This document shows, piece by piece, positions 53,023-61,766 of a stretch of DNA of 64,000 nucleotides (positions within the stretch are counted from its first letter, which is position 1; every line of letters begins with the position of its first letter). The DNA is from Streptomyces sp. HNM0574 (lineage in GTDB: Bacteria; Actinomycetota; Actinomycetes; Streptomycetales; Streptomycetaceae), in contig NZ_JAASAH010000016.1 of NCBI RefSeq assembly GCF_012726235.1, positions 79,694 through 143,693 on the forward strand, in the 5' to 3' direction. The position numbers and the translations under genes are program-made. The notes under the pieces are model-generated. The model had not been told where the DNA came from and did not search any database. It was given only the letters and a program-made list of their open reading frames with translations.

Positions 53023-53793
53023 ATGAACGAAAAAGTGAGATTTCCGAGCGTCGTCGGTCCGGAGCTGGCCGGGGTGATCGACCTGCCCGAGGGCGAGGTC
53101 CGCGGCTGGGGGCTCTTCGTGCACGGGTTCACGCTCGGGAAGGACTCGCCGGCCGCCTCGCGGGTCAGCAAGCAGCTGGCCCGTGAGGGGATCGGCGTGC
53201 TGCGGTTCGACAACCTCGGGATCGGCGGCTCCGAAGGCGACTGGGGGGACGGTTCGTTCACCGTCAAGGTGCAGGACACCGTCCGCGCCGCGGCCTTCAT
53301 GGCGGAGCGCGGGACTCCGGTGGACCTGCTGGTCGGGCACTCGTGGGGCGGTGCCGCCGCGATCGCCGCCGCGCACGAGATCCCCGGCCTCCGCGCGCTG
53401 GCCACGATCGCGGCGCCGGTCGACCCCAGCCACGTCGAGCGGCAGTACGACTCCGTCCTGGACCGCGTCCTCAGTGAGGGGGAGCACGAGTGGTTCGTCG
53501 GGGGGCGGACGCTGGTGCTCAAGCGCGCCTTCGTCGAGGACGTGCGCCGGGCCCATCTGCGGGACCGGATCGGTGAGGTCAACCTTCCGCTGCTCGTCGC
53601 GCACTCGCCCACCGACTCCACCGTCGACATCGCCAACGCCGCGGAGATCTTCCAGGAGGCGCGGCACCCGCGGAACTTCATCTCGCTCGAAGGCGCCGAC
53701 CACCTGCTGACCGCGCGGGGGCAGGCGCAGCGGGCCGCGCACATCATCAGCGCCTGGGCCGACCAGTACCTGGACGAGCCGCGGCCGGAGTAG
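53023..53793 (+). CDS. Alpha/beta-hydrolase
   Basis: The product has 256 residues and an alpha/beta fold. The oxyanion segment is VHGFTLGKDS (about 34-43), the nucleophile elbow GHSWGG (about 105-110), the acid Asp in VAHSPTDSTV (about 195) and the His in LEGADHLLT (about 227). It resembles acyl-esterases or peptidase-like hydrolases fused to OsmC in other bacteria; here the OsmC part is absent. The ATG at 53023 has no strong ribosome site. The substrate is unknown. Confidence 0.9.
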   Translation: MNEKVRFPSVVGPELAGVIDLPEGEVRGWGLFVHGFTLGKDSPAASRVSKQLAREGIGVLRFDNLGIGGSEGDWGDGSFTVKVQDTVRAAAFMAERGTPVDLLVGHSWGGAAAIAAAHEIPGLRALATIAAPVDPSHVERQYDSVLDRVLSEGEHEWFVGGRTLVLKRAFVEDVRRAHLRDRIGEVNLPLLVAHSPTDSTVDIANAAEIFQEARHPRNFISLEGADHLLTARGQAQRAAHIISAWADQYLDEPRPE

Positions 53794-53812
53794 CCGGCAC
53801 CCCGGACCGAGG

Positions 53813-53846
53813 CGAGGCCGCCGCTTCCCGCGAAGCGGCGGCCTCG
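53813..53846. terminator. Convergent terminator
   Basis: Perfect 14-bp arms (53813-53826 and 53833-53846) pair around CCCGCG, between convergent genes ending at 53793 and 53864. Confidence 0.8.
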
Positions 53847-53863
53847 TCGTACGCGGTCGGGAG

Positions 53864-54373
53864 TCAGCCCGGCGTCGGGCCCTGGGTGAACGAGATCCAG
53901 ACGTCGGGGGGCAGGTCCGGGCGGTTCGGGACGGGTCTGCGTTCCTCGGTCCAGGCCTCGCCGGTGATCTCCGTGGCGGCGCGGCGCCAGAAGCGGACGG
54001 CGGCCGTGTTGGCGTCCTGGAACGCGACCTCCCACGGGCCCGGGTGCCGGGCGACGACCTCCCGTACCGCGCGCAGCCCCGCGCCGGACCGTCGTGCGCC
54101 GCGTACGACGAAGAAGCTGTTGAGCACCCTGCCCGGGCCGTTCAGCCCGTACACGAACGCGAAGCCGACGGGGCTGTCGCCGCTCGTGAGGAGGTAGGGC
54201 GCCCAGTCCGGATCGGTGAAGGCCGAGCGGAGCCGCTCGTCGGGGAAGGTGCCGTCCGGGGAGGGCAGCGGGCCGTTGAACTCCGAGAGGTCGTGGCGGA
54301 ACATCAGCCACAGCCGCTCCACGACGGGACGGTCGGCACCGTCTGCGCGGCGCAGCGAGAGGTCGTCTGGCAC
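53864..54373 (-). CDS. GNAT-family N-acetyltransferase
   Basis: The product is a 169-residue GNAT fold. The acetyl-CoA loop region RGARRSGAGLRAVREVV (about 98-113) matches the R/Q-x-x-G-x-G/A signature. The preceding GFAFVYGL and LNSFFVV strands and the late FQDANTAAVRFWRR helix are conserved in the family. The substrate cannot be inferred. It is transcribed leftward, 101 bp after the carrier gene at 54475. Confidence 0.85.
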   Translation of the reverse strand: MPDDLSLRRADGADRPVVERLWLMFRHDLSEFNGPLPSPDGTFPDERLRSAFTDPDWAPYLLTSGDSPVGFAFVYGLNGPGRVLNSFFVVRGARRSGAGLRAVREVVARHPGPWEVAFQDANTAAVRFWRRAATEITGEAWTEERRPVPNRPDLPPDVWISFTQGPTPG

Positions 54374-54474
54374 GGGACGTGGTCTCCTTCGTGAGGGTGA
54401 ACGACGCCTGTACGGACGGGAGTTGCGGTCTCATCCTGCCAGGCCGACGCCGCGTACGGGCCGGAACGGGCCAC

Positions 54475-55446
54475 TCAGCCCCGCGGGACGAGCCGCGGCA
54501 CCGCCCGTACGTAGACGAGCATGCCGACGACCTCCACCAGCGTCTGGGTGACCACCACCACCGCGGCGACGGCCAGTTGGTCGGGAAGAGCCAGGGCCAG
54601 GGGGAGGACGACCAGGGAGTTGCGGGTTGCGCCCGTGAAGATGACGGCGCGACCCTCGGGTGCGTCGAGGCGGAGGAGGCGGGCGACGGCGAGCCCGGCG
54701 AAGGCCATGACGGCGAGGAAGAGGACGTAGAACGGTACGACGCGGGCGACGTCGGCCACCGCGTCGTTCAGCTTGGGCAGCTGGGAGGCGACGACGGTCA
54801 GCAGGGTGGCGGCCATCAGCGGCACCATGGCCGTGCCCACCGCGTCGGCGGCCCGCTGCCCGGCGGGGCGGCGGGCGGCCCACGCCTGGGTGAGCCAGGC
54901 CAGGACGAGCGGGACGACGATCAGCACCAGGAAGGCTTCGACGAACGGGCCCGCCTCGACGACGTCGGCCAGATCGGCGCCCAGGAACAGGTAGAGGAAG
55001 CCGGGCAGCAGCACCATCTGCGCGAGCAGCAGCAACGGCGTGGCCGCCAGCAGCCGTTGGCTCGCGCCGCCGGCCAGCCCGCTGAAGACGATCACGTAGT
55101 CCACGCACGGGGCCAGCAGCACCAGCAGCATGCCCAGCCGCACCGCCCGGTCGTCCGGCAGGAAGCCGGACATCGCCGCCACGACCAGCGGCACCACCAC
55201 GAAGTTCACCGCCAGCGCGGCCACCAGAAACCGCCCGGCACGCAGCGACCGCACCAGCTCAGCAGCGGGCACCTGCAGGAACGTCACATACAACAGCGCC
55301 CCCAGCACCGGATTGATCGCCCCCTCCAGCCCCGGCCCCACCCCCGGCGCCCCCCACCCCACCACCGCCCCCACGGCCAGCGCCCCCACATAGACACCGA
55401 CTTGGTGCCGCTCCATGCCCGAGAGGAAGGGGGAGGACGGGGACAT
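54475..55446 (-). CDS. ACR3-like arsenic resistance/bile acid symporter family carrier
   Basis: The product has 323 residues and ten hydrophobic spans. The fourth span has the APC motif (LLAPCVDYVIVF) with the Cys that is essential in ACR3 arsenite exporters. GATRNSLVVLPLALAL is also the late conserved region of this superfamily. The ATG at 55446 follows GAGGAGCAC. It therefore probably exports arsenite or a related anion, although the region is not an ars operon and transport of an organic acid cannot be excluded. Confidence 0.78.
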   Translation of the reverse strand: MSPSSPFLSGMERHQVGVYVGALAVGAVVGWGAPGVGPGLEGAINPVLGALLYVTFLQVPAAELVRSLRAGRFLVAALAVNFVVVPLVVAAMSGFLPDDRAVRLGMLLVLLAPCVDYVIVFSGLAGGASQRLLAATPLLLLAQMVLLPGFLYLFLGADLADVVEAGPFVEAFLVLIVVPLVLAWLTQAWAARRPAGQRAADAVGTAMVPLMAATLLTVVASQLPKLNDAVADVARVVPFYVLFLAVMAFAGLAVARLLRLDAPEGRAVIFTGATRNSLVVLPLALALPDQLAVAAVVVVTQTLVEVVGMLVYVRAVPRLVPRG

Positions 55447-55487
55447 GGTGGTGCTCCTCGGGGGGTGGGAGTGACGTGTCGAGGATG

Positions 55488-55970
55488 TCACGTCTGTTCC
55501 GGCCACAGCTCGCCTTCGAAGACGGGCAGCGCTCTCCCGGGCCTTCCGGCGACGGTGCTGCGCAGCCCGTGCGCGGCGACGATCCGCTCCACGGTGCGCT
55601 GCGGCAGTCCGCGACAGTCACGGGGGTGGAGCGTCAGCCCTTTGCTGTTCCTGCGTACCTTCCATGCGGGGGCGTGGAAGACGGACGTGGCCGGACTGAA
55701 GTGCTGTGTGCGCAGCTCCTCCGCCAGTTCGGCCGCTTTCCGGTCGAGGTGTTGTTCCCTCCGGTGCGGGTCCCGGGCCAGGGCGCGGCGAGGGTCGATC
55801 CCGTCGGCCGAGACGGCGTCGCCCGCGAGCTTGAGCACCAGACAAAGGCAACGAGCCGCGCATTCCAGCGGAATGACGGCCCACTGCACCGCGGACCAGA
55901 GCATCAGCGACGAGCGGGGAAGCACCGGCAAGGCGGGGGATTCCGGAACGTCGTGGGAGGAATTCGCCAT
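55488..55970 (-). CDS. Hypothetical protein
   Basis: The product has 160 residues with a hydrophobic N-terminal third (MLWSAVQWAVIPLECAARCLCLVLKLAG), perhaps an amphipathic or membrane-associated helix. A charged middle and a basic C-terminal region (HAPAWKVRRNSKGLTLHPRDC) follow. The ATG at 55970 is the first clean start in this frame; longer in-frame extensions overlap the divergent gene and are rejected. No family is recognised. It precedes the ACR3-like gene by 41 bp on the same strand, so cotranscription is possible. Confidence 0.5.
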   Translation of the reverse strand: MANSSHDVPESPALPVLPRSSLMLWSAVQWAVIPLECAARCLCLVLKLAGDAVSADGIDPRRALARDPHRREQHLDRKAAELAEELRTQHFSPATSVFHAPAWKVRRNSKGLTLHPRDCRGLPQRTVERIVAAHGLRSTVAGRPGRALPVFEGELWPEQT

Positions 55971-56066
55971 CAGCGCTGTCCTGTCGCACTCTCGGAGAGG
56001 CCACCGGCTGTGCCGGGCACCTGGCTTGTGCCCGGCCGCCCTTCGGCCGCCACGATGTGGGGACGA

Positions 56067-56633
56067 GTGAAACACCCGCCCGGGACGCGCTCCCAACCGA
56101 CGGAGGCTCCGATAGCGGTCCCGCGGCGGTACCGGCCGCCCGTGCGGGAGAGGAAAGGGGAGGACCGGAGTTTTCGGGGGCTCGGCGTTGTGCTGGTGCC
56201 GTTGTACTGGGGCGTGGCCGGTGTGTCCTTTCTGCTGTCGCCGGTGGTCGTCACGCTCGGTCGGTTCGAGGACCGGCTGTGGCGGGGTTTCGGTATGCGG
56301 CGGCTGTTCCGTGGGCGGGTCTGGCAGGGCGGTTGGGAGAGTGACGCGGGCCGGTTCATCGTGGCGGTGCGGGGGCGCGGGGAGTGCGACAGTGCGCTGC
56401 TGGCGCTGACGGACCGGCGGATGCTGGTCCTGGACAGCCCGTACGCGCCGGAGCTCGAGGAGCCGAGGGCGCGGGGCGAGTTCCCGCGCGGCTCGTACGG
56501 GCCGCGCCCCGAGCCGCATCCGGCGCGGCACCGGGACCGGGTGGACATCGCCTTCGCCGACGGTTCCTGGCTGGCCGTCGCACTCGTCGAGCGCGCCCAA
56601 GCCCCGGAACTGGAACGGTGCTTGGCGGGCTGA
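56067..56633 (+). CDS. Hypothetical membrane-associated protein
   Basis: The product has about 188 residues. A basic Pro-rich start is followed by a hydrophobic segment (VVLVPLYWGVAGVSFLLSPVVVTLG, about 35-60). A soluble domain follows, containing FIVAVRGRGECDSALLALTDRRMLVLD, a pattern seen in PH-like or YdbT-type domains. The start is uncertain: GTG at 56067 or ATG at 56055. It is divergent from the gene at 55970. Confidence 0.5.
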   Translation: MKHPPGTRSQPTEAPIAVPRRYRPPVRERKGEDRSFRGLGVVLVPLYWGVAGVSFLLSPVVVTLGRFEDRLWRGFGMRRLFRGRVWQGGWESDAGRFIVAVRGRGECDSALLALTDRRMLVLDSPYAPELEEPRARGEFPRGSYGPRPEPHPARHRDRVDIAFADGSWLAVALVERAQAPELERCLAG

Positions 56634-56896
56634 CGGAACAGCTCACGGCCTGATGAGAGCCCGGGCCCCCGTACGTCCGCAAGAGCCGGGCGGGCCGCTC
56701 ACCCGTGCCTGCGGATTCGCCGTCGAGGTGCGGCCCGTGCTCGCCTTTGTCGGGGTGCGGCGGCTGACCGTGGTGCCGTCGTTGCGGGTGAGGGGGCCTG
56801 GCGGAACCTCTGATCCGGGCGGAGGGCCACATGACGAAGGCGGCCACCCCGGTGCGGCCGCCTTCCAGGTGGGGGCGGGGTTGGCCCGCCGGGCTG

Positions 56897-57145
56897 TCAG
56901 AGGTCCTTGGCCTTGTCGTAGAACTCGTCGAAGGTCAGGACGCCGTCGCCGTTGTCGTCCCGGCTCTTCACGACGGCCTCGGCCAGGCTCACGGTGTAGT
57001 GACGGTCGCCCAACTCCACCATGGCCTGCTGGAATTCGGCCGGGGTGACGTAGCCGTCCCCGTCCAGATCGAACTTGTCAAAGGTCTTGCGGGCGTCATC
57101 TATGTGGGCCACGAGAGCCTCTACCTCCGTGTGCGTACCGGTCAC
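56897..57145 (-). CDS. EF-hand calcium-binding protein
   Basis: The product is an 82-residue protein with two canonical EF-hand loops, DLDGDGYVTPAEF (about 24-36) and DDNGDGVLTFDEF (about 63-75). Positions 1, 3, 5 and 12 of both loops are acidic and Gly occupies position 6, so both should bind Ca2+. The start is GTG at 57145. It resembles calerythrin/CabA-type proteins of actinomycetes, thought to buffer or sense Ca2+. It is alone in its neighbourhood. Confidence 0.9.
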   Translation of the reverse strand: MTGTHTEVEALVAHIDDARKTFDKFDLDGDGYVTPAEFQQAMVELGDRHYTVSLAEAVVKSRDDNGDGVLTFDEFYDKAKDL

Positions 57146-57542
57146 GCGCCACCGGTGGCGCGTTCCGGGTCACGCTACCCCGTCCCGTCGCCCGTGCCCG
57201 GCCGGAACGTGGATCTTGACCCGATGGGGGAACGGTCATCTCCCGTCTTTTGCACGGGACTTGGGGGAGCGGCGGCAGAGGTGCGGAGAGTAACGGGGCG
57301 GGTGCCGAGAGTGTGCGGTGCGGGGTGGTGTGAGGTAGTCGTCGTGCCTGGTGGCGGGGCGGGAATTTCGTTGTGGGGGGTTGGGCCGTCACAATCTCCC
57401 GGTGACCTTCCCCCGTCTCGGAGCGGACTCGGTCGTGCCCGCGTAGGCAGGGCCCGGGAGCCGCGGACGCGGGGTGGGCGCTTTCGGATGCTCGAAGGAG
57501 ATGATCTCCCTCCGAGGAGGCACGTTGGAAGGAAGGCCGGCC
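57146..57542. other. Divergent intergenic region
   Basis: This 397-bp gap lies between the leftward EF-hand gene and the rightward YcgG-like gene. It should contain both promoters. I see no gene, terminator or riboswitch, only GC-rich sequence. Confidence 0.45.
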
Positions 57543-58316
57543 ATGGCGGCGGACGCGCGTGGTGATGTCGAGGAGTTCCTGCTGGGGGACCGGTTCATAT
57601 GCCTGGCGGGGCGTTCCGCCTGGCGGCAGGGCGGCATTCAACACCGGCATTACGACCTGCTGGGCAGTGAGGAGTCCGCCCGGCTGATGGCGCACGACCT
57701 GGCGGAGTTCGTGGGCTCGGCGGACTGGAGTGCCCGGACGTTCACCAGCTTCGTGGCGACGTTCGAGCAGCCCCGCGGGGTGGACGAGCTGCGCTTCGAG
57801 GAGCTGCTGTGGCAGCAGCTCCAGCTGCTGCACGAACAGGACGCGGAGGCGCACGGCTGGGCGGAGGGTTACTCCTCCGATCCGCAGTCCGGGGAATTCG
57901 GCTTCAGCGTGGCCGGGCATCCGTTCTTCGTGATCGGCCTGCACGAGACGCATCGCCGGTGGGGCCGTCGTCCCCCGTTCCCGATGCTGGCCTTCAACTC
58001 GCACGAGCAGTTCGACCGGATCAAGGGGGCCGGGATGTGGGACCGGCTCGCGGAGAAGATCCGGAAGCAGGACATCAAGCTGCAGGGGGACATCAACCCC
58101 AATCTGTACGAGTACGAGCAGCTCTCCGAGGCGCGCCGCTACTCGGGCCGCCCCAAGCCCGCCGACTGGCAGTGCCCCTTCTCGGCGGTGCCGGCGGAGG
58201 CCGGGGCGGAGCTGGAGCTCGACGGTGATCTCGAACCGGTGGCGGCCCTGGAGGCCGAGGCCGGGGGCGACGGCGACCCCGGGATGGAGCGGGAGCTGAC
58301 CGTCTCGGGCGTCTGA
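57543..58316 (+). CDS. YqcI/YcgG family (GntA-like heme-dependent oxygenase)
   Basis: The product has 257 residues. The middle region GGIQHRHYDLLGSEESARL and the conserved tail motif WQCPFSA (about 216-222) are diagnostic of YqcI/YcgG proteins. HPFFVIGLHETHRRWGRR and MLAFNSHEQF contain the His residues that can bind heme. Characterised members (GntA type) N-hydroxylate guanidino groups. GGAAGG precedes the ATG at 57543; a longer in-frame start exists upstream but lacks a site. The substrate here is not known. Confidence 0.88.
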   Translation: MAADARGDVEEFLLGDRFICLAGRSAWRQGGIQHRHYDLLGSEESARLMAHDLAEFVGSADWSARTFTSFVATFEQPRGVDELRFEELLWQQLQLLHEQDAEAHGWAEGYSSDPQSGEFGFSVAGHPFFVIGLHETHRRWGRRPPFPMLAFNSHEQFDRIKGAGMWDRLAEKIRKQDIKLQGDINPNLYEYEQLSEARRYSGRPKPADWQCPFSAVPAEAGAELELDGDLEPVAALEAEAGGDGDPGMERELTVSGV

Positions 58317-58331
58317 GTCCGGACGCCGTGT

Positions 58332-58365
58332 GCGGCCCGTGGGAGCGTCGGCTCCCGCGGGCCGC
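58332..58365. terminator. Convergent terminator
   Basis: Fifteen-bp arms (58332-58346 and 58351-58365) pair with one G-U wobble around GTCG, between convergent genes. Confidence 0.75.
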
Positions 58366-58430
58366 TCTCCGTTTCGGGCGGCGCCCCGGCTCCGGGGTCA
58401 ACCGGCCCTCTCCCTAGGGCCGTTGACCGT

Positions 58431-58964
58431 CTACGTGCCCTGCCCGTCGCGGAGGGCCGATTCCATGCCGCGGAGGGTGGCCGTCATGTTGTCGCGGAGC
58501 TGGTCCAGGCGCTGCTGGAGGACGGCCGCGGCGTTGGCGGGGTCGGCGCGCTGGAGGTCGCGCAGGCCGCTGTCGCCGGGGCCGTGCTCAAAGGTCTGGT
58601 GGACCACTGTCCGGCCGGGGTCGTTCGCGGGGCGGAGGGCGTAGTGCCACAGGGCGAACGGCTCCTCGGCGTCGGGGTCCTCGGCGTACACCTGCCAGCC
58701 GAAGGAGTGCGGCGCCTCGGCCGCCGTCACCACGCAGATCACATGTGTGGTGAGCCCGTGCGGGAAGCGGTTCCTCGCCTCGAAGCGGGCCCCGGGCTCG
58801 GCCCGCGTGTGCCCGTCGAGCCATGCGCCGTGGACGCACTCGGGGCTCCACTCGCCGTGCCGCGCGGGATCGGAGACGGCCTCCCACACGCGGTCGACGG
58901 GTACCTCGACGGTCAACTCGACCCGGGTGCCGGCCCCGGTCGTTCCGTAGTCGTCAGCCTGCAT
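58431..58964 (-). CDS. SRPBCC-family protein
   Basis: The product has 177 residues and a START-like/polyketide-cyclase fold. VEVPVDRVWEAVSDPARHGEWSPECV (about 18-43) is the standard beginning, and the long C-terminal helix is RLDQLRDNMTATLRGME. AAGGAG sits seven bases before the ATG at 58964. These proteins bind hydrophobic ligands or act as cyclases; nothing here specifies the ligand. It is convergent with the YcgG-like gene, and the domesticated transposase ends 80 bp upstream of its start. Confidence 0.85.
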   Translation of the reverse strand: MQADDYGTTGAGTRVELTVEVPVDRVWEAVSDPARHGEWSPECVHGAWLDGHTRAEPGARFEARNRFPHGLTTHVICVVTAAEAPHSFGWQVYAEDPDAEEPFALWHYALRPANDPGRTVVHQTFEHGPGDSGLRDLQRADPANAAAVLQQRLDQLRDNMTATLRGMESALRDGQGT

Positions 58965-59043
58965 CTGCCGCTCCTTCGTGGGTCGGACCCGGGTCACGGG
59001 GATACGACCGCGTGACGTCGGCGAACTCATCGCCGCTCCGACC

Positions 59044-60402
59044 TCAGGTGGACGTGGCCAGGGACGCCTTCGGGCGGAGCGCGGGGACGCGGCCCGGGGC
59101 GCGGGCGCCCTGCGCGGGGGAGACGGGCCGGGCGCGGGGCGGTGCGCCGGTGGCGGCGGCGAGGCGGGTGAGCCGGCTGTAGGCGTACGCGGTGGAGACC
59201 ATCGTCATGTGGTGGTGCCATCCCGGGTACGAGCGGCCCTCGAAGTCCTGGAGTCCGAAGTCGTCCTCCATCTCGCCGATCGCGGTGCGCGCGGCGGCGG
59301 CGTGCGGGAGGAGGGCGAGGACGTCGTGGGCCGGGGCGTCGGCGCGGTTGGTGATCCAGTGGCACACGCGTCCCGGGTCCGTCGCCGAACGCCGGGTCCA
59401 CAGCCGGTAGACGTGTCCGCCGACCGGGAAGGCGCCGGCCGCCAGCGCCGCGGCCGTCGGCAGCCGCACCAGCGCCGAGGACATCGCCGAGGGCGCTGAG
59501 CCGGCGGCCCGGGGGAGCGCGACGGACGTCGTCCCGTACGGGGCGGGCCGCGTCGCGGAGGCGGACGGCAGCCAGGCGCCCGGGGGGTCCGGCATACCCG
59601 AAGTCCCGCCGTACAGTGCCGAGTTGCCGCGCCGGGGCGGACAGGCCGCCTCGGCGGGGAGCGGGGTGCGCGGGGCCGCGGGGGAGTGCGGGACGACGGG
59701 CTGGCCCGGGGGGATGCGGATGAGGAAGTCGACGCCGCGGTGGGACAGTCCGGCCGCGAGTTCCGCCGCACTCCCCAGTCCTGTTACGTCCATGACAAAC
59801 GGAAGCGGGCGGCCGACCGGGAGCGCGGACGCGTGGTCGACCAGGCCGAGGAGCTGCTCGCTCACGGGCTGGTGGGTGAGGTCCTCCGGCACGCGGGTGC
59901 GGCGCCGGCGGGCGGGGTCGCGGGACCACTCGCCGTTGAGCAGGAGCTGCCAGTCGACGGGGGCGCTGCAGCTGCCGGAGGACAGGAACAGGCCCATGCC
60001 CACCTGGCAGTTGATGGTGCGCCCCAGATCGGGCACGAACCGCCGGTGCACACCGACCGAATGGTCGCCGCGTTTCGGAATGGTGGCGAGGGAGACCGTC
60101 CAGGCGCGCAGGGTGAGCGCCCCGGCCATCCGCTGGGCGAGCGCCCGGCGTACCGGAATCCAGTCCCAGGGGCTGGAGTTGATGAACTGGTGCAGCGACT
60201 GGGAGGCGGTGCGGGTGCCGGGGACCGTCGCGGCGAGCTGCTGGAGGGACTTGCGTCCGCGTACGGTGAGCAGGCCCCGCAGGTGCGCGGTGGCCCACTT
60301 GCGCTGGTCGGCACGGGGCAGGCTCGCGAACAGGTCCTCGGCGAAGTCGATGACGTCCGGCCCGCGTCGGGCCGCGTGTGTCGAGTGGCGCGTTCGGTGC
60401 AC
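59044..60402 (-). CDS. Domesticated IS701-like transposase without the first catalytic Asp
   Basis: The product has 452 residues. The N-terminal half resembles IS701 transposase: a DNA-binding part, then TIPKRGDHSVGVHRRF and NCQVGMGLFLS. The C-terminal part has the EGRSYPGWHHHMTMVSTAYA block. The first DDE Asp, normally two to three residues before GFPKxG, is absent (WTVSLATIPKRG, 101-112). D205 and the Glu near residue 398 remain. A Pro/Ala-rich insert (about 232-330) replaces part of the core. No terminal inverted repeats are seen. It is probably a domesticated regulator; the start is GTG at 60402. Confidence 0.75.
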   Translation of the reverse strand: MHRTRHSTHAARRGPDVIDFAEDLFASLPRADQRKWATAHLRGLLTVRGRKSLQQLAATVPGTRTASQSLHQFINSSPWDWIPVRRALAQRMAGALTLRAWTVSLATIPKRGDHSVGVHRRFVPDLGRTINCQVGMGLFLSSGSCSAPVDWQLLLNGEWSRDPARRRRTRVPEDLTHQPVSEQLLGLVDHASALPVGRPLPFVMDVTGLGSAAELAAGLSHRGVDFLIRIPPGQPVVPHSPAAPRTPLPAEAACPPRRGNSALYGGTSGMPDPPGAWLPSASATRPAPYGTTSVALPRAAGSAPSAMSSALVRLPTAAALAAGAFPVGGHVYRLWTRRSATDPGRVCHWITNRADAPAHDVLALLPHAAAARTAIGEMEDDFGLQDFEGRSYPGWHHHMTMVSTAYAYSRLTRLAAATGAPPRARPVSPAQGARAPGRVPALRPKASLATST

Positions 60403-60659
60403 GGAGACGTACCCCCAGGTTCTCTCCCGCGTGACGGACAGCGAAAGAGTACAGAGCGCTCTCTCTTTTTTGGGGTGCGGGCCACCACTTCGTGAAGTCG
60501 GCTGTGCTACCGCGGTGATACAGACCTGATACGGACCCGCCCGAGGCTGTCTCCGGAGTCACCACGAAGGACAGCGCCGAAGGGCGGCGCCACCGACCCG
60601 GTGACCTTGGAAACCGTCGGCGCGAGGCCGACAGGACCTGAGACGACTTGGGGAGTGGA

Positions 60660-61262
60660 GTGACCGGGAACACCGTTCGGCAAAGACAACAAGCCCCCAT
60701 CAGGGCAGTTGACCTGCTCGACCTCGTCGAGCTGTACGAGGACTGCGGACGCGCCCTGACCCGTACGCACAACGGCCCCCGGGAGAGAGTCAGCGGCAGC
60801 CGCTCCGTGGGGATCTCCCTGCGGGAGGAGGCCGTGACGGCACGCGCCGACATCATGGCCCTGCTCGCCGGCTGGGCCGGCACGGTGGCGCGGTCCCGCG
60901 GCATCGCGGGGCCGGAGCAGCGCGAGGCCAGGGAACTCGTCCGCTTCCTGGTCGGGAACCTGGACTGGCTGCTGGACCGCCCCGACGCCGCGGACTTCGC
61001 CACGGCGGCCGCCGAGGCGGGCGAGACCGCGCGCCGGGCGATCCAGAGCGAGCCCGTTCCGCGCACCGCGCTGGGCCCGTGCCTGGACCCCGGCTGCCAG
61101 AGCACCGTCTACGTGGAGCCGGCCGGACCCGACTCCCTCGCACAGCACAGGGTGCGCTGCGAGGCGGGCCACGACTGGCCGCCCCGGCAGTGGCTGCTGC
61201 TCGCCCGCCGGCGCGCCACCGCGGACGTCGCCGCCGGTGACCCCTTGTCGAAGGTGGCCTGA
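60660..61262 (+). CDS. Small helical protein with C-terminal zinc-binding-like motif
   Basis: The product has 200 residues, starting with GTG at 60660 behind GGGGAG. The N-terminal half is helical. The C-terminal third has CLDPGC (about 141-146) and, 25 residues later, CEAGHDW, together a likely Cys/His metal site. It stops 2 bp before a small HTH gene, so they form an operon. The pair resembles paired regulatory proteins found next to secondary-metabolite genes in Streptomyces, such as the OvmZ/OvmW type, but that comparison is from memory. Confidence 0.6.
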   Translation: MTGNTVRQRQQAPIRAVDLLDLVELYEDCGRALTRTHNGPRERVSGSRSVGISLREEAVTARADIMALLAGWAGTVARSRGIAGPEQREARELVRFLVGNLDWLLDRPDAADFATAAAEAGETARRAIQSEPVPRTALGPCLDPGCQSTVYVEPAGPDSLAQHRVRCEAGHDWPPRQWLLLARRRATADVAAGDPLSKVA

Positions 61263-61263
61263 G

Positions 61264-61461
61264 ATGGCGTCGACCGGAAACCGTCCGCAGCGCACCGTCC
61301 CCACCAAACTGGCCGCGCTGGCCCTCGACGTCCCGCAGGCCACCATCCGCAAGTGGGCCAGCCGCGGCCTGCTCACCGGATACGGGACCCAGACGCGGGC
61401 CGAGTACGACCTGGACGAGCTCATCGCCCTGTGCGAGCGGCGCCGGGCCTCGCAGCACTAG
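61264..61461 (+). CDS. Small HTH (MerR-like) DNA-binding protein
   Basis: The product has 65 residues and consists essentially of one HTH: LAALALDVPQATIRKWASRGLLTGYGTQTRAEYDLDEL (about 16-53), like the N-terminal winged HTH of MerR-type or excisionase proteins. It starts 1 bp after the TGA of the upstream gene, so it is translationally coupled. It may be a regulator acting with the zinc-motif protein. Confidence 0.7.
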   Translation: MASTGNRPQRTVPTKLAALALDVPQATIRKWASRGLLTGYGTQTRAEYDLDELIALCERRRASQH

Positions 61462-61766
61462 CCCGGCAGCAGCACCGGACCCGAAGAGCGACAGCGCCGA
61501 CAGCAGAACCAGCCCCGACCAGCCCGGAGCGCCGACCGCCGCGCCGGGGCGGTGTGCTGTGCCCGCGGAGCCACCCCGCGGCCGCACGCGCCCCGCCCGT
61601 CCCGGTCGCCGCGAGGGCGCCCACCCGAACCGGCCTCGCACAACGACGTGCCGCCGCACGACTCCGGCCGCCGCCCGGCGGCCGGTCATCCGCACACCGG
61701 TAGCCACCCGTACGCACACGCCGCACTCGCGTACGCCGGTGGCCGCTCATGGAGAGGACATCCCCC
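61462..61766. other. Intergenic region before the PLP enzyme
   Basis: This 305-bp GC-rich region has no gene. I looked for S-box/SAM-IV riboswitch landmarks (GGCAACC and the paired stems), since the next gene makes a sulfur amino acid, and found none. Confidence 0.45.

Noticed and set aside
61462..61766. Possible SAM riboswitch before the PLP enzyme
   Set aside because: The GGCAACC core and the expected paired stems are missing.
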